Part shown: one piece after another, positions 1 to 12,254 of the stretch
Layout: the number at the start of each line of letters is the position of its first letter
Position numbering within the stretch: the stretch's first letter is position 1
Source: Paroedura picta
Taxonomy: Eukaryota; Chordata; Lepidosauria; Squamata; Gekkonidae
Direction of reading: 5' to 3'
DNA length: 64,000 nucleotides
Assembly (NCBI RefSeq): GCF_049243985.1
Contig: NC_135381.1
Span: 26,026,345 to 26,090,344, forward strand
Notes under the pieces: model-generated
What the model was told of the DNA's origin: nothing
The model's database searches: none
What the model saw: only the letters and a program-made list of their open reading frames with translations
Made by a program: the position numbers and the translations under genes

Positions 1-80
1 TGAAAATTGGAGGGAAGTCAGGGAAGACCCTCCCTGAGCTACTCTGGAAGATTGAGGGGTGTAATTCCACGCCTACTATG
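1..80 (+). repeat. Degenerate repeat unit shared with 25480-25660
   Basis: GGAGGGAAGTCAGGGAAGAC, then CTCCCTGAGCTACTCTGGAA, align with GGAGGGGAGTTAGGGAAGAG and CTCCCAGAGCTACCCTGAAA at 25600. Confidence 0.65.
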
Positions 81-224
81 AAGATCCTTTTAGCCCTGGG
101 AAAGCCTCAGAGAGCAAACGGAGGAGCTCAGAGTAACCTGGGTGTTTCATCCATGCTCTAATCATCACTGGCTCTCCCATCCAGCCTGCCCACCCACAAA
201 CAAATACAGAAAATTCAAGGGGAA

Positions 225-430
225 GACCCGCTTTTCATTACCCGAAGGAGTTTCAAAGTGGCTTACAATCACCTTTTCCTTCCTCTCCTCAGGAGAGACA
301 CCCTTGAGAGAGCTCTGACAGACCTGCTCTGTGAGAACAGCTCTGGCAGAAATTAGACAAATCCTCCCAAAATCCACACACATTGAACATTGGTGGCTTT
401 CATAGGCCACTGCCTTTAACCACCACATCA
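225..430 (-). mobile_element. TTC-tailed tRNA SINE, 3' part
   Basis: The stretch CATTACCCGAAGGAGTTTCA and the following GGCTTACAATCACCTTTTCC match the family 3' half on the minus strand. Sequence above about 355 is no longer clear. Confidence 0.6.
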
Positions 431-953
431 AGTGCTCATCAGTCAAGCACTGTCTTTATCATCCTGGCTCCACACATGCATATGAAATTCTTGGGCACCC
501 CCTGAGAACTGATGGTCACTTCTTGTGTCTCGTATGAGCTCTAAGGCTCAGAGACAGTCAACTTGGGAGAAGTTGTCCAATTAGTGGGTGGCTTCTGGTG
601 ACTAAGGGGCCTAAAGCTGATCTCGGGCCCTCGGGTGTCTGCTGTGAGCCATTTACAGCTTGGCGGTGGGATTTTTTAGGGGGGGGGATTGAAATGGGCA
701 CTGGGTCTGTCACTTTTCTTATAAGAGTTTTAACCTTGAGAGAGTGTTTTTCAACCCCGCCATCCTGAACAGTCTCAGAGGGGATGCAATCACAGCAATT
801 CTGTGCTCACCTCAGTCCTCCCCCAAGAATGTTTCTGGGTAGCCAAGATCCAGAAAGTTGACCTTCAGGCAGACCAATTGGTGGACTCTTTCGGCCACCA
901 GGCAGGAGTGATACCTGCAGACAGTGCTGCTAGCATGAGAAAATGCCCACTTG

Positions 954-1256
954 AAGAAGAAGAAGAAGAAGAAGAAGAAGAAGAAGAGTTGGTTCTTATA
1001 TGCCACTTTTCCCTACACAAAGGAGGCTCAAAGCGGCTTACAGTCGCCTTCCCATTCCTCTCCCCACAACAGACACCCTGTGGGGTGGGTGAGGCTGAGA
1101 GAGCCCTGATATCACTGCCCGGTCAGAACAGTTTTATCAGCGCCGTGGCAAGCCCTAGGTCACCCAGGTGGTTGCATGTGGGGGAGCGCAGAATCGGACC
1201 TGGCATGCCAAATTAGAAGTCCGCACTCCTAACCACTACACCAAACTGGCTCTCAA
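954..1256 (-). mobile_element. TTC-tailed tRNA SINE, full copy
   Basis: This is a minus-strand copy with (GAA)n at 955-985 marking its 3' tail and CCACTACACCAAACTGGCTC marking its tRNA-like head. Confidence 0.92.
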
Positions 1257-1339
1257 ACTTGCTCTGGACGCTCATTGGCGGGCACGAAAGGTAGACACAG
1301 GCCAGGCAGGAGAGGGCCTCCATCCTTGCTCTGTATCTT

Positions 1340-1402
1340 AAGGAAGGAGTAATCAACCTGTGGTCCTCCATAGGTCCATGGACTACAATTCCCATGAGCC
1401 AT
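1340..1402. mobile_element. Partial hAT MITE, family 1
   Basis: The stretch from GTAATCAACCTGTGGTCCTC through CCATGGACTACAATTCCC matches the left half of family 1. The other arm is missing, and other repeat sequence follows. Confidence 0.75.
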
Positions 1403-1499
1403 CCGAATCTATTTGGAGCCAATGCAAGTCAATGGAGCCATTGACTTGCATTGGAAATCCTTCCCCTGCATTTCCCAGGGGCTGGGAGGGAGGAGGTGT

Positions 1500-1757
1500 A
1501 GGTTGCACTGAGTCCCCTGCAAGTTTCAAGAAGATTGGACCAAGGGGTTTAATCCTAGGGGCTCCTAAAGAGGGTACCCCTATCCGCTCCATTGGATATA
1601 ATGGTGAGTTGGATTCTTTGGTTTTAACTTGATTCTCCATAGACTTCTATGGGGAATGGTCTTTGGGAGCCCCTAGGATGGGACCCCTTGGTGAAATATT
1701 CCTGAAACTTGCAGGGGACTCAGGGAAGTCCCCTGCAAGTTTCAAGAAGATTGGTTT
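1500..1757. repeat. Inverted repeat with 75-base arms and an extra third arm
   Basis: AGTCCCCTGCAAGTTTCAAG at 1508 reappears inverted near 1705-1730 and again directly near 1728. The arms also share the CCTAGGGGCTCC block. Each arm encodes LKLAGDS-like residues, but only because the repeat is the same. Confidence 0.8.
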
Positions 1758-1875
1758 CATACCATTAAAGGTCTCTTTTTGTGTGTGTGATTACAAAGAG
1801 GGTTCCCAGCTGCCTCAGCACATGCTAGGAGATTTGGGGAGCATTGCTTGGAGATGGGGGAGTTTAGGAATAGGA

Positions 1876-2092
1876 GTGTGGTATAGTGGTAAGACTGTCA
1901 GATTGGGATCTAGGGGATCCAGGTTCGAATCTCCACTCCACAATTGAGATTTCCTGGGTGACCTTGGGCAAATCATATCCTCTCAGCCTAACTTACCTCA
2001 CAGGGCTATGGCAAAGATCAAAAGGCAGAGTTCTATCAACCAGTGTAGGCCTGTCCTGGGAAGACAGATATAAATATGATATAAGATAGGCT
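1876..2092 (+). mobile_element. tRNA-derived SINE, other family
   Basis: The A box GTGGTATAGTGGTAAGACTG and B box GGTTCGAATCTCCACTCC are clear. The body has CCTGGGTGACCTTGGGCAAA and a diverged tail near AGATATAAATATGATA. Confidence 0.8.
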
Positions 2093-2526
2093 CTAATAAG
2101 GTTTTTAAAAAGACACATATTTTGAGACAGAAGATTAAATGCAAGTAATGCAAGGCCACCATCTGCTCATTTTATATCTCCACATCCCTTACCAAAATAA
2201 AAGCTCTTAATTGATTATATATATAAACAGACAAGAATTCGGGCATATGATAACCATCTGAGCATCCACAAAGAGACTGGGTTCAAAGTTTCACTCAGAC
2301 TGCAATATGTTTTTTGAACAATTTTGAGGGTTTGTTGGGTGGGGGTTGCTCTTAGTTCTCTAGATTAGTCTGTATTATGCCCCAGTGGTATAGTACTTAT
2401 ATGTGATTGTCAGTTATATGATGCATACAGTAAACAACCCGAAAGGGAAACAAAACCCCAACCTGACAAGACAAGTGAGGAACCTAAACACTGACCTGCA
2501 AAGAAATATTTTTGGTTTGAAATCCA

Positions 2527-2680
2527 AATATCCTTATCCATTGTTCCTCTTAATATTTGTGAAACAGCCTGGGGGGTGGAACAAGTCCAGGGTGTCCGAG
2601 TTGGAATAGGTCCCACCTTCCTTCCCTGGACGCTAGACACTTTGCTCTCAGATTGCTGAGAGAGAGACAGATAGACACAG
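2527..2680 (+). repeat. Unclassified dispersed repeat, copy 1
   Basis: ATCCTTATCCATTGTTCCTC, TTAATATTTGTGAAACAGCC and GTCCGAGTTGGAATAGG match 40959-41130. Short (GACA)n follows near 2740. Confidence 0.75.
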
Positions 2681-3660
2681 AGAGCCCTGCCAAATCGCAA
2701 ACGAGCCCTGATTACCTGCTATGGCTCTTGCTGTGAGGGAGAGACAGACAGACAGACAGAGACAGGCACCCCAAACTGCAAACTGGGCACGTCCATCACC
2801 CCACCACCTCACTATGGCCCATATTGCTTCTGGATCAGTGGAGCTATCTACCACCGTGCTGGCACACAACATCCCACCACTGGTGAGACGCACAAATATG
2901 TACAAATATACATACTTGATTCACTGGGGGGGGGGGTACATGCCAACAACTACAGCACCCAGAGAATGCCTGCAATCCTCTCCTTCTACAAGAACTCAGC
3001 TCCTTCATGGTTACTCACAACCCTTTTGCCCACGCATGCAAGATGCTCTACAAAGTCAAACAAGACTCCCTCTGTGATGCACTCACAAACAATGCTACCC
3101 CTTCCACTGTCACAATGGCCATAATTCAAGCCCGAGAGCACTATCCCTGATGATACAATGCCCCGTGGTCCAATGAGGTCGCAGTCATCTTTGAGGTTGA
3201 AGACGGATGCCCTCCTCTGTACCGTGACTTACTTATCCACTGTCAGAGCCCATCTACTGGCCAGGGTGCACACACTGAGCATATCAGCATCCTTGACCCA
3301 AACCTTCAACTCCTGGTCTACCCTCTACAGTTCCCTTTAGGAGACCAGAGCTGGGGAACGGAGATCCCACTTAACCAGCAGCTGGCCTCAACATCACGAG
3401 TCCGCCCAACAACCGCCCACCCACGGACATGTGTTACACAGATGCGGTATTACCAGCTCCACCTTCCTGTCTGTGACACCTTCAACCCATTCCTGGCTGC
3501 TCATACAGATATTCGCTGCTGAGGAAGTCTATCGAAAAACCGATTTAACCGGTGTGATTGTCAGCCGTTGTTTTGAATAAATACTGACATTTATCACAGT
3601 TTATTTGGGAGCCTCAGCTCAATGTTTTGTTCCTTGGTTTAAACAACATTCTGACACACC
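2680..3660. other. Unassigned stretch with a repeat-like 3' end
   Basis: The stretch starts with (GACA)n, has no convincing frame and ends with GCTGAGGAAGTCTATCGAAA, a TGAATAAATACTGACATT stretch and the direct repeat TAGCAGGCAATATCC (twice near 3675). The end looks like a retroelement terminus, but I cannot name it. Confidence 0.35.
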
Positions 3661-4499
3661 AAAATTTAGCAGGCAATATCCGTAGCAGGCAATATCCATC
3701 CCCATAGTTAAGTGGCAGGGAAATCTTTTGGAAGTTTAATTTATATTTGTCAATTAGTCTTTAAAGGAGCCAAAGTAACACCAGTAATTATTTTAAAAAA
3801 ACGAGGCAACCATATTATGTTGAAAAACTTCAAGAATCTCACACTGAGAAATGTGGAATGCTAAAAATAAATCCACCACCTCCTTTTCATGGCACAGCCT
3901 GATTAAAAAGCCAGAGTTAAAGCAGAAGGATGTTTAGTATAGAAAAGGGAAGTGTTACTGTATGTGTGTTTGAGTGGGGAGGAAGATGGGTTTGTGGGAA
4001 AGAGGAACTGCCTTGATTTGAGCAAAGGAAATGCCAGTCTACTGAAGGATTGTGTGTGTGTGTGTGGCGGGGGGGGGGCAAGCCCGATCTCACAGCTTTC
4101 CGTGTGCTCCCTACTCAGTTTGGATCCATGACGACAATAATTTCTATAAATCTGATACTCTTTGGTATCAATACTGCAGCTGCTTTAAATGAAAGCATTG
4201 CCTCTTCTCTGGCTTTGTCATTTTTTTTTAAAAAAAAGTGATTGCCAATCCCTTTCCTGATAGGAGAAGTGTGTCCTCCTTTGTGCATGAGGGAAACTGA
4301 GAATTTTTTCTTCTTAGATAGCCCTCCTGATGTATCTTTTGTAGTACTGAGGGCATGCAATGAAGCTTCACCTGTTATAGAATAGCACCAATTACATTTG
4401 TCCCAGGCCCAACTGCAGTTAAGGGCCAAACAATGTTAAGGGCCAGGAAAGGAAGTCAGCAAACTACACAGACTGGGTCTCTATAGGAGGCGTGCTATT

Positions 4500-5000
4500 C
4501 AGAAGACAGTTGTTGGTGTTTGCAGAGCTTTAATATGCAAAAAGAAGAGAAGAATCAAGCTGCTTAAAAGGATAAAATAGTTTTATTTAGAAAAGAAACA
4601 ACTTTATATGGAAAGGGGAGAGAGAGAGACCTAACTGTCTAACTGTTCTGTTGGGAGCCAGCTTCGTGCAGTGGTGAACCAGCAGCCTCTAATGTGGAGA
4701 ACCAGGTTTGATTTCCTACTCCTCCATATGCAGCCAGCTGGATTTCTCTCAGAGCTCTCTTAGCCCAATCTACCTCCCAAGGTGCCTGATGTGAGAAGAA
4801 GAAGGGAAGGTTTGAGACTCCTTTGGGTAGTAAAAGAGGGGTACAAAAAAAACAGCTTGTTTTCATTCAGGGTATTCTGTAGGCAATCAGGGAGGAAGTG
4901 TGCTCTAAGTTCCTATTCTAACTATAATAAATACACATCTGTTCTGATGCCTCCGGAAGGATAGTTCACATGCTCATGAATCATGCACACTACAGATCTT
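4500..5000 (+). repeat. Unclassified repeat, copy 1, split by a SINE
   Basis: AAGCTGCTTAAAAGGATAAA at about 4558 and TTCCTATTCTAACTATAATA at about 4910 match two blocks at 13830 and 14030. Most of the sequence between is the SINE at 4650-4858. Confidence 0.65.
4650..4858 (+). mobile_element. TTC-tailed tRNA SINE, old copy inside another repeat
   Basis: The head GGAGCCAGCTTCGTGCAGTG, a B box-like GGTTTGATTTCCTACTCC and the 3' part GACTCCTTTGGGTAGTAAAA match the family with many changes. It splits an unclassified repeat shared with 13800-14110. Confidence 0.75.
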
Positions 5001-5374
5001 GAATATTCCAACTGTGAGCTCTTTTCTATTCCCACGTCTCGTGCCCAATTCAATCAGGTCTGACAGAGGTTGGCAAAGCAACCCCCCCCCCCTGCACCAA
5101 CTTAAAACAGTCCAAAGGCTGCTAAAGAAACCAGAGTTGCCTGAAACTCAGCCCCTCCAAGATGGAAGACCTGTGGTTGGGCAGAAAGGCATAGGATCAG
5201 GAAGCATGTTTATCTACCCTGACCTGCATGCAGCTTAACATCTCATTCTCAGCCAGAAGTTTGGGGTGATTCTGGTTACCTTTCTTTCTATGGCTGCCCA
5301 GATCATGAGAATAGCTTGCACATTGTTTTACCATTTTTGCCAGGTGAAGCTACTGACACCCTACCTTCCTCCAA

Positions 5375-6003
5375 ACTGACCAGCCACACTGATCCATGCA
5401 ATGATTACCTCTAGGCTGGACTTCTGTTGCTCTCTGTATGTGGGTCCACCCTTATCCCTGACCCGGAAACTCGGACCCATATCTAGCCTGTGCTGAGGCA
5501 GCTGCATTGGTTGCCAGTTCTGGCCTGGATCAGGGTTAAGGTATTGGTGCTGACCTTTAAGGCCATCTGCAGCTTGGGCCCTGCCTATTTGAGGGCTGAC
5601 TGTCTCCTTATGCCCCCCCAAAGCCTTTTTGGTCCTGTCTCTGACCTGGTGGAATGAGCTCCAGGGTGAGCTTAAGGCCCTGACGGAACTATCATTTTTC
5701 CACAGAGCCTGTAAAATGGAACTCAGCTTTGGCTGAGGTCAGGGCTAGGAACAACGAGGCTGCTCCTCGGACAATGTGATGACATCTATTGTATCCCGCC
5801 CGGGAGTGGATGGTTGTGGGAAATGGGGACAGGGGGTTATGCTGCTAATCTTGGCTCAGGTTGCTTTTTTTAATGTCCTGTTGACATTGTTATGGGACTA
5901 GATGGGGTTTTACATGTTTTATGGGGATTTTATATTGTAACACACCACAAGTCTCTAGAGAGCGGTAGGCTAAAAATGTAATAAATAAATTATTAAATAA
6001 ATT
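5375..6003 (+). mobile_element. L2-type LINE 3' end
   Basis: Read on the plus strand, conceptual residues SRLDFCCSLYVGPPLSL and later DLVEWAPG-like residues match the C-terminal part of L2 reverse transcriptases, with frame damage. The sequence ends in a 3' UTR and (AATAAAT)n. Confidence 0.8.
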
Positions 6004-6077
6004 TGTGTGGTTTTCTCGTTGTGATCTTGCTGTTTTTTTTAAAGAGACTGTCCTCTGCGGATCACACTTTGTCCTCC

Positions 6078-6313
6078 AAGAAGAAGAGGAAGAAGAGTTG
6101 GTTTTTATATGCCACTTTTCTCTACCAGGAGTCTCAAAGTCTCAGTCACCTTCCCTTTCCTCTCCCCACAAGAGACACTCTGTGAGGTAGATCTATCAGA
6201 ACAGCTCTATCAGTACTGCGATGAGCCCAAAATCACCCAACTGGCTGCATGCGGAAGAGTGGGGGATCACCGGATTACAAGTCTCTGCTTTTAACCACTA
6301 TACCAAACTGGAT
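6078..6313 (-). mobile_element. TTC-tailed tRNA SINE, diverged copy
   Basis: This is a minus-strand copy, from AAGAAGAGTTGGTTTTTATA to CCACTATACCAAACTGGATC. It is shorter and more diverged than the copy at 8747. Confidence 0.85.
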
Positions 6314-7299
6314 CCAAATGGTTCAATCCCAAGTGATTCTTAAGTCTGGTTGTTTGCAAAGGTCCTTTATACTTGTTTGCATGCACCACTTGAATCCTTT
6401 TTATTTTATTCTTTGCACTGGGGATGCTGCTGTTTGCCTCTTCTCTGATTCCTCCTCTCAACTCAATAGCAGCAGGGAACTGAAGCTACTGCAGCTCCTT
6501 TTAAACTTTCTCCCTATAATTTATTTTTTTTAATTTAGCAATTTGAGACTAGTGGTAGTCTCATATGGATCGATTCATGCAGCTTGTAAATTAAACTTTA
6601 AAAAAAAAATTTAAAAAGGGGAAACAGTAGCCGGAAAGTAAACTGAGCACTGGAAAGAGGAAAATCCAATTCACAATGACAAAGAAAACCTGACAGTCGT
6701 GCACAGTGAAAATGAAGGAAAACACCCATGCACTATAGACCTGAGTATGGGAAATTCTTTGCTCTCATGTTACATCCCTGAAGGGTATTTCATGTCCAGT
6801 TTCTTTGTATTATGTTGGTGCTCTCTTGTCTGATGGTACCAGTTCACTTTCACCATACAGATGTGTTTGTGTGTGCATGCAATATAAATATACAAAAACT
6901 AACCAGGAGATGCAAATGCTTCCTCCTCTGGTCAGAATTCAAATATTAATCAAATATACTAATTAACAAGTCCATTGCAGTCTTACTGCTCCCCTGTGCT
7001 CTAAGCCAGATGTCTGCTTTTTAAAAAATCATGATGTGTGTATTGTTATATATATACACACACACAAATACTCTTCTTTTTTTCAAAAAAGATAAAATGA
7101 AATAGGAAAAATGCTCCTGGGACAGGTGGTTTCATGATGGAGATACTAGTCCCAGCCAATCAGCACTGCCATCTGCAGAAAACACACAGAGCTTGCTTCC
7201 CTTGAGCTTCTCGTGTGAGAGAAGATGCTATGTTTGGAAAAAAAAGAATTGTAGATCTGCTTCCCCAATGAACTCTTGTCCAAAGTTGTACACTTCCAT

Positions 7300-7442
7300 A
7301 CACATCTATATCTATATCTATATCTATATCTATATATAGTTCTATCTTCAAGGTCGAGAACAGATGGTAGCAATTGGAGAGGATATCGATATGCATATGC
7401 ATATGCATATGCATATGCATATGCATATGCATATACATATAC

Positions 7443-7481
<39 letters not shown>

Positions 7482-7482
7482 A
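7300..7482. repeat. Stacked hexanucleotide microsatellites
   Basis: (TATATC)n at 7305-7335, (ATATGC)n at 7385-7433 and (TACATA)n at 7434-7480 lie in a row. The Sauria-type SINE at 7490-7764 then splits the last array. Confidence 0.92.
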
Positions 7483-7489
7483 AGTAAAG

Positions 7490-7764
7490 GCAAAGGTATC
7501 CCCTGTGCAAGCACCGGGTCATGCCTGACCCTTGGGGTGACGCCCTCCAGCGTTTTCATGGCAGACTCAATACGGGGTGGTTTGCTGGTGCCTTCCCCAG
7601 TCATTACCATTTACCCCCCAGCAAGCTGGGCACTCATTTTACCGACCTCGGAAGGATGGAAGGCTGAGTCAACCTTGAGCCGGCTGCTGGGATCGAACTC
7701 CCAGCCTCATGGGCAGAGCTTTCAGACGGCTGCCTTACCACTCTGCGCCACAAGAGGCTCTATA
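7490..7764 (-). mobile_element. Sauria-type tRNA SINE, copy 1, inserted in a microsatellite
   Basis: Read on the minus strand, the head GAGCCTCTTGTGGCGCAGAG and the internal box GGGAGTTCGATCCCAGC are a tRNA-like pol III promoter. The tail (GTGCTTGCACAGGGGATACC, then TTTACTTTA) resembles Sauria SINEs, which borrow Bov-B LINE 3' ends. (TACATA)n sequence flanks it on both sides. Confidence 0.88.
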
Positions 7765-8559
7765 CATATACATATACACCTTTAGTGTCAAAAACACAAA
7801 TATGTACAGATAGCCACAGCTCAAGTAAACATATGAAGTGTACACAGAAAACTGAATACATATCCTAAGATTCTGACAAACACAGAGAGTTAAACGTTAA
7901 CATTGCACAAAGTACGTTTGCAATCAGTCAGTTGGGCATGGTTCTTCTCCCTAAGCAGGACTTTGATGATTTCATTTCTGCAAGTCAGCTCTAGTTTGGC
8001 TATAAGGTCCTGAATTGGGGTACACTGACTAGAGAGGGCCAGACAGACCAAATCAATGTATGAGAGGGTGTCAGGGACACCACAACCATGCAGGCGAAGT
8101 TTCTTCAATATTGGAATTTGATGAAACCTGTTTCAAGTCACAATCCCTGGTCTATTTTCAGACCATGCTTGCCATCTGTTCCTTCTTTCAATGAATTGTG
8201 TTCCTTTGCACCGTAATTGGGAACAAAAGTTAACTGAATACATTACTAGAATACACTTTCCTTGTGAAGTAGAATTACTCTCCTTTTTCTTTCACACAGT
8301 TATTTTCTTACAACGTGTTCCTCAGATTCAGCTGTGGGCTGGCAATTTAATGCACAGAGAAATTTTTCAGTGGGCAGCTATCCTGGAGGCCACAGGTGGA
8401 CAAGGTCAGACACAGATAGTAGACCTGACCACAGTGCAAGGGATTTCTTGTTTTGAGTGCTTCAGCAGCAGTGTTAATCACTGTCAGCTTATCAGTTGTC
8501 TCCTTCACACTGCTGCCTGTTTGTGGGAAGAGGCCATGGGTAAGCCAGTGCTGCTACAG

Positions 8560-8661
8560 CAGGGGTAGTCAAACTGCGGCCCCCCAGATGTCCATGGACT
8601 ACAATTCTCATGGGAATTGTAGTCCATGGACAACTGGAGGGCTGCAGTTTGACTACCCCTG
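8560..8661. mobile_element. Palindromic hAT MITE, family 1, copy 1
   Basis: A near-perfect inverted repeat begins CAGGGGTAGTCAAACTGCGG and ends with its complement TTTGACTACCCCTG. It is flanked by the perfect 8-bp target duplication TGCTACAG (8552-8559 and 8662-8669), and TA is central in the duplication. Confidence 0.93.
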
Positions 8662-8746
8662 TGCTACAGGGATTGAGCAGAAAGGCAGAAAGTTTGCTCT
8701 TGGGCCATTCCCCCCTCCTCCCCACATAGTTCATCTATGATGAGAG

Positions 8747-9030
8747 AGAGCCAGTTTGGTGTAGTGGTTAGGAGTGGGGACTTCTAATTTGGCATGCCGG
8801 GTTCGATTCTGCACTCCCCCACATGCAGCCAGCTGGGTGACCTTGGGCTCGCCACGGCACTGATAAAACTGTTCTGACCCAGCAGTGATATCAGGGCTCT
8901 CTCAGCCTCACCCACCCCACAGGGTGTCTGTTGTGGGGAGAGGAATGGGAAGGCGACTGTAAGCCGCTTTGAGCCTCCTTCAGGTAGGGAAAAGCGGCAT
9001 ATAAGAACCAACTCTTCTTCTTCTTCTTCA
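8747..9030 (+). mobile_element. TTC-tailed tRNA SINE, full copy
   Basis: The head AGAGCCAGTTTGGTGTAGTG carries an A box, and GGGTTCGATTCTGCACTCC is the B box. The body ends CATATAAGAACCAACTC followed by (TTC)n. This copy is the clearest reference for the other members of the family in the window. Confidence 0.92.
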
Positions 9031-10989
9031 TCTTGCCAATTAAGTTGCTTTTTTTCTTCCTGTTTTGAAAACATGGTTCATCCATTTTTAAAACATGGGC
9101 TTTTCAAAAGCAAAGAAAAAGATTAAAATGTGTGTGTGTGTGTGTGGGGGGGGGGAATACCCATGAAGAGCTTTGAACCCACAATGTTGTGATCTGCAGG
9201 CTGGCATCTTACTAACTGAGCTAGCACTGCAGTTTGAAGCCTATAAGCCATATATAAATGTTTCTCTGATGGGTATTTTAAAAAAGAAAAGAAAAATACA
9301 ACGCTTCATTAGATTCTTTTTTTAGTTACTGTTCTTCAAATAAAATAAAATAACATAAAATATTATTAAAAATTAATAAATAAAAACATTCAGAGTTTTT
9401 TTAAGTAATCCAATTGTACCATGTTCCCTTAATTTAAAAAAAGAAAGAAATAGACAGGATGGAAGGAGAAGGGGGAAAGGGCAAAGGGCAGCAGGTATCC
9501 AGAGGAGGTGGAAGGTGAACTGCTAGAGACAAGAATGCCTTGTCTGTAGTTCTGACACTAACACTTAACCTTAATTCTCACAAGACTTAAGGAGAGAGGC
9601 TTATAAAACCAAATAAATGCATATTCAGTAGAGGAGCTTAGACATGATGAGGGCAGGAAACCCAAGATGGCAACCCGAAAGTGAAAGCAGCTTTTTTCAA
9701 TTGAGGCCAGAACAAACTAGCACCCCATACAATCTATGGGTCTCCCTCCATTTATCTCTGGGTTATTCCCTACACCAAGCTAGAACCTGATTAAAATATC
9801 ATATTGTCCATGAAATGGAACAGGAGACTGATCAACAGATCAATGAGCAGAAGTAATGGAGCACCATACGTTTTTAATAATATTTTAAACTGTGTTTTTA
9901 TAAATGATATACATGTGACACATGTTGGAAACTGCAGTGCGCATGCGTGCAGGGAGGGGTGGTATATGAAAACCAATAAATAATAATGAGAATAAAACTG
10001 ACCAATGACTAGAGACCAACCAGCAACACACAAAAAGAAAGGGGAAAACCCCCTTGGCAATCTAGTTTTTCTCATTAGTATGCAGAGTTATACTGTGCGA
10101 TTTGGAGGAGAAAAATTTGAGAAAAGATATGTGAAGAGTACAGGAACAGGATGGAAACAGGATGTGAATTAAAGGGATACCAGCTCCAATTCAGTGACAA
10201 TCTAAATTAAGCTGTGCTCAACTCTAGTTGAGACTTCCACATTTTACCAGTAGCAAAGAAAAAGCTCAGAGCCTTAAAAGTTTACTGTGTTCAAAATTGA
10301 AGAGGCAGCAATAATAAGTCTGCAGGAGAACAGAGCAACAGAGCAATTTGTCATGAATGGTAGGAATTTTTGGTCATGGCGACTTTATACAATTATTCTT
10401 CTAAGGGTTATTATGAAAATCAGCTGCAGAAGGTAATTGCTTCTTGTCTCTACTTTGCTATTGTGCCCTCTTTTAAACCATCCATTTCCTTTCCAACCAT
10501 TCCCTTCAGTTTCTAGTTATTCTGGTATGGATGCTTTTTTGGTGGGATTGCTTTTTTGTACAGACACAACCAACAGAGGAAGCAGTCTCCGGCCACCTCT
10601 GCGTATATTCAACCATGCTACACCCACAGACTTAATTTAACCTCCCCATATGTTCAGGAATCAGAAAAAAGCAAACTGCTTTTAAAGGCAAGACAGCGGA
10701 AATGCTTTCCTTCTGCTCTCTGCCCATGTTTCTTTCAGACTGCATGGGATTCACTCTTGTTCTCTCTGTCTTTCAATCAACGAAGATGTGGAAGTTCTTA
10801 CAATCTATAACATATCCCCCAAACCTGTTCAGCCTAGGGGCCCATTAGGATTCATGAGGGAAAGTAGTGGAAACCTCTACAAAATGGCTGCCACAGGAAG
10901 GTAATCAGATTTGGATCTACTGTATTCAATAGAAAGAGGACATGAGCCCTCTACAATGCATGGGGAGGAACAGTGTTTATTAGGGATGT

Positions 10990-11300
10990 CAGGTGTTGTG
11001 TATGCAAAGAAGTGGACCCACAGAACAGTGAATTTTACACTGGGGACATTTAATGCTATTGGTTAAGCATGCAGGATTCATCCTGCCACTGGATCATTCA
11101 AACAGTCCAATGAATTCAAACCAGGGGTCTTGCAAGGAGTCAATCACAGGCCCTCGTGAGAACCTGGGACAGTATATAAGTTCCGGTGGTGGCCAAGGTT
11201 ACTCAGTTCAGTTGGTCTGACCTAATAAAGACCTGACGTTTCACTCTAGGAGCGACTGGAGTATTTCATTCCAGAATAATGTACCCACTGTATCATCCTC
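10990..11300 (+). mobile_element. Candidate solo LTR (retroviral or LTR-element fossil)
   Basis: The order is promoter-like CAGTATATAAG at about 11170, polyadenylation-like AATAAAG at about 11225 and a terminal region near GAGTATTTCA. This fits a single long terminal repeat with no internal part beside it. The limits are approximate, and no family or age can be given from this sequence. Confidence 0.4.
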
Positions 11301-11454
11301 CAGGTGGGACCTGGGGATCACTTGGAATCAAAGAGTTTTGCCAGACTAGTCATCAGTTACCCTAGAGAAATGGATGCTTTGTAGGGTAGGATGGTGGTGA
11401 GGATGGAGGCAAAGGCGGTAGCAGTGTGAGCACTCTGCCTTAAAGCTGGCATTT

Positions 11455-11830
11455 ATTATTATATTTATTTCTTGCCACTATTGTCAAGCCATCTCATGGA
11501 GGGTTGCATAGTAAAAACCCCACATAAAATATAACAATTATAATACAATAAAATTACATACCCAGGAAGCAAAAAATCTATCCTCCTGCCCTCACACAAC
11601 GTCCTCCCTCTTGGTGCAACCATAGGGGAATCCATAGATGCTAGCAATATACCACAAGGTCATGGTCTGGCTCAGGGGCTATCTCTCCTGAAGGGGCCCA
11701 TATGATCTTCCATGCCCTGACCTCAACTGTAGTCCTAACAGAAGAACTCCATTTTACAGGCCCTGAGGAATGTAAACAGTTCGTGAAGGGCCCTCAGCTC
11801 ATCAGGGAGCTCAACTTGGTGACAACACTT
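11455..11830 (-). mobile_element. L2-type LINE 3' end
   Basis: A 3' tail of TTTATTATTATATTTATT at the left is followed by UTR-like sequence. CAGGCCCTGAGGAATGTAAA encodes, on the minus strand, the family's usual end of ORF2. Confidence 0.7.
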
Positions 11831-12254
11831 CCTTTGAGTTAAACATCATCAAAATATGGAATTATTGTGATCTCAGCATGAATACAAGTTGTAGTAGGTG
11901 ACAACTAGATTGAGAACCACCCCCCCAGAAAACCCAAACGTATATACATATAGCAGACAATAGATCTTCCCATTAGTGCATGTGATTGGTTAGATCGTAT
12001 TTGATTGATTTGAAGTGACTGGATCCAGTAGATGGGATCGTTGCTATGTATTGATCACTTTCACATCTGTGTGGATCCTGCCTCAAACCTTAAGCTTGGT
12101 CCTTGGCAGATCCACACGCGCAACAATACATCCAGCTAAATTTCTGCAAGGCAGACTTATTTTCTAAATATAGGATCAGGACAGTTTCAGATACTGATAA
12201 CCTTCCATTCATACCTATTTTCCAGTAGATACAGCAGCTGTGCTAATGTGGGCC

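Noticed and set aside
7300-7482. CRISPR-like regular repeats
   Set aside because: The units are contiguous 6-mers with no spacers, in a vertebrate genome.
7160-7522. Frames with repeated YMYMYM or HMHMHM residues
   Set aside because: They are products of hexanucleotide arrays, not proteins.
8747-8830. tRNA genes suggested by A and B boxes at several sites
   Set aside because: The boxes sit at the heads of SINEs with long non-tRNA bodies and tails; no cloverleaf with an anticodon arm is supported.
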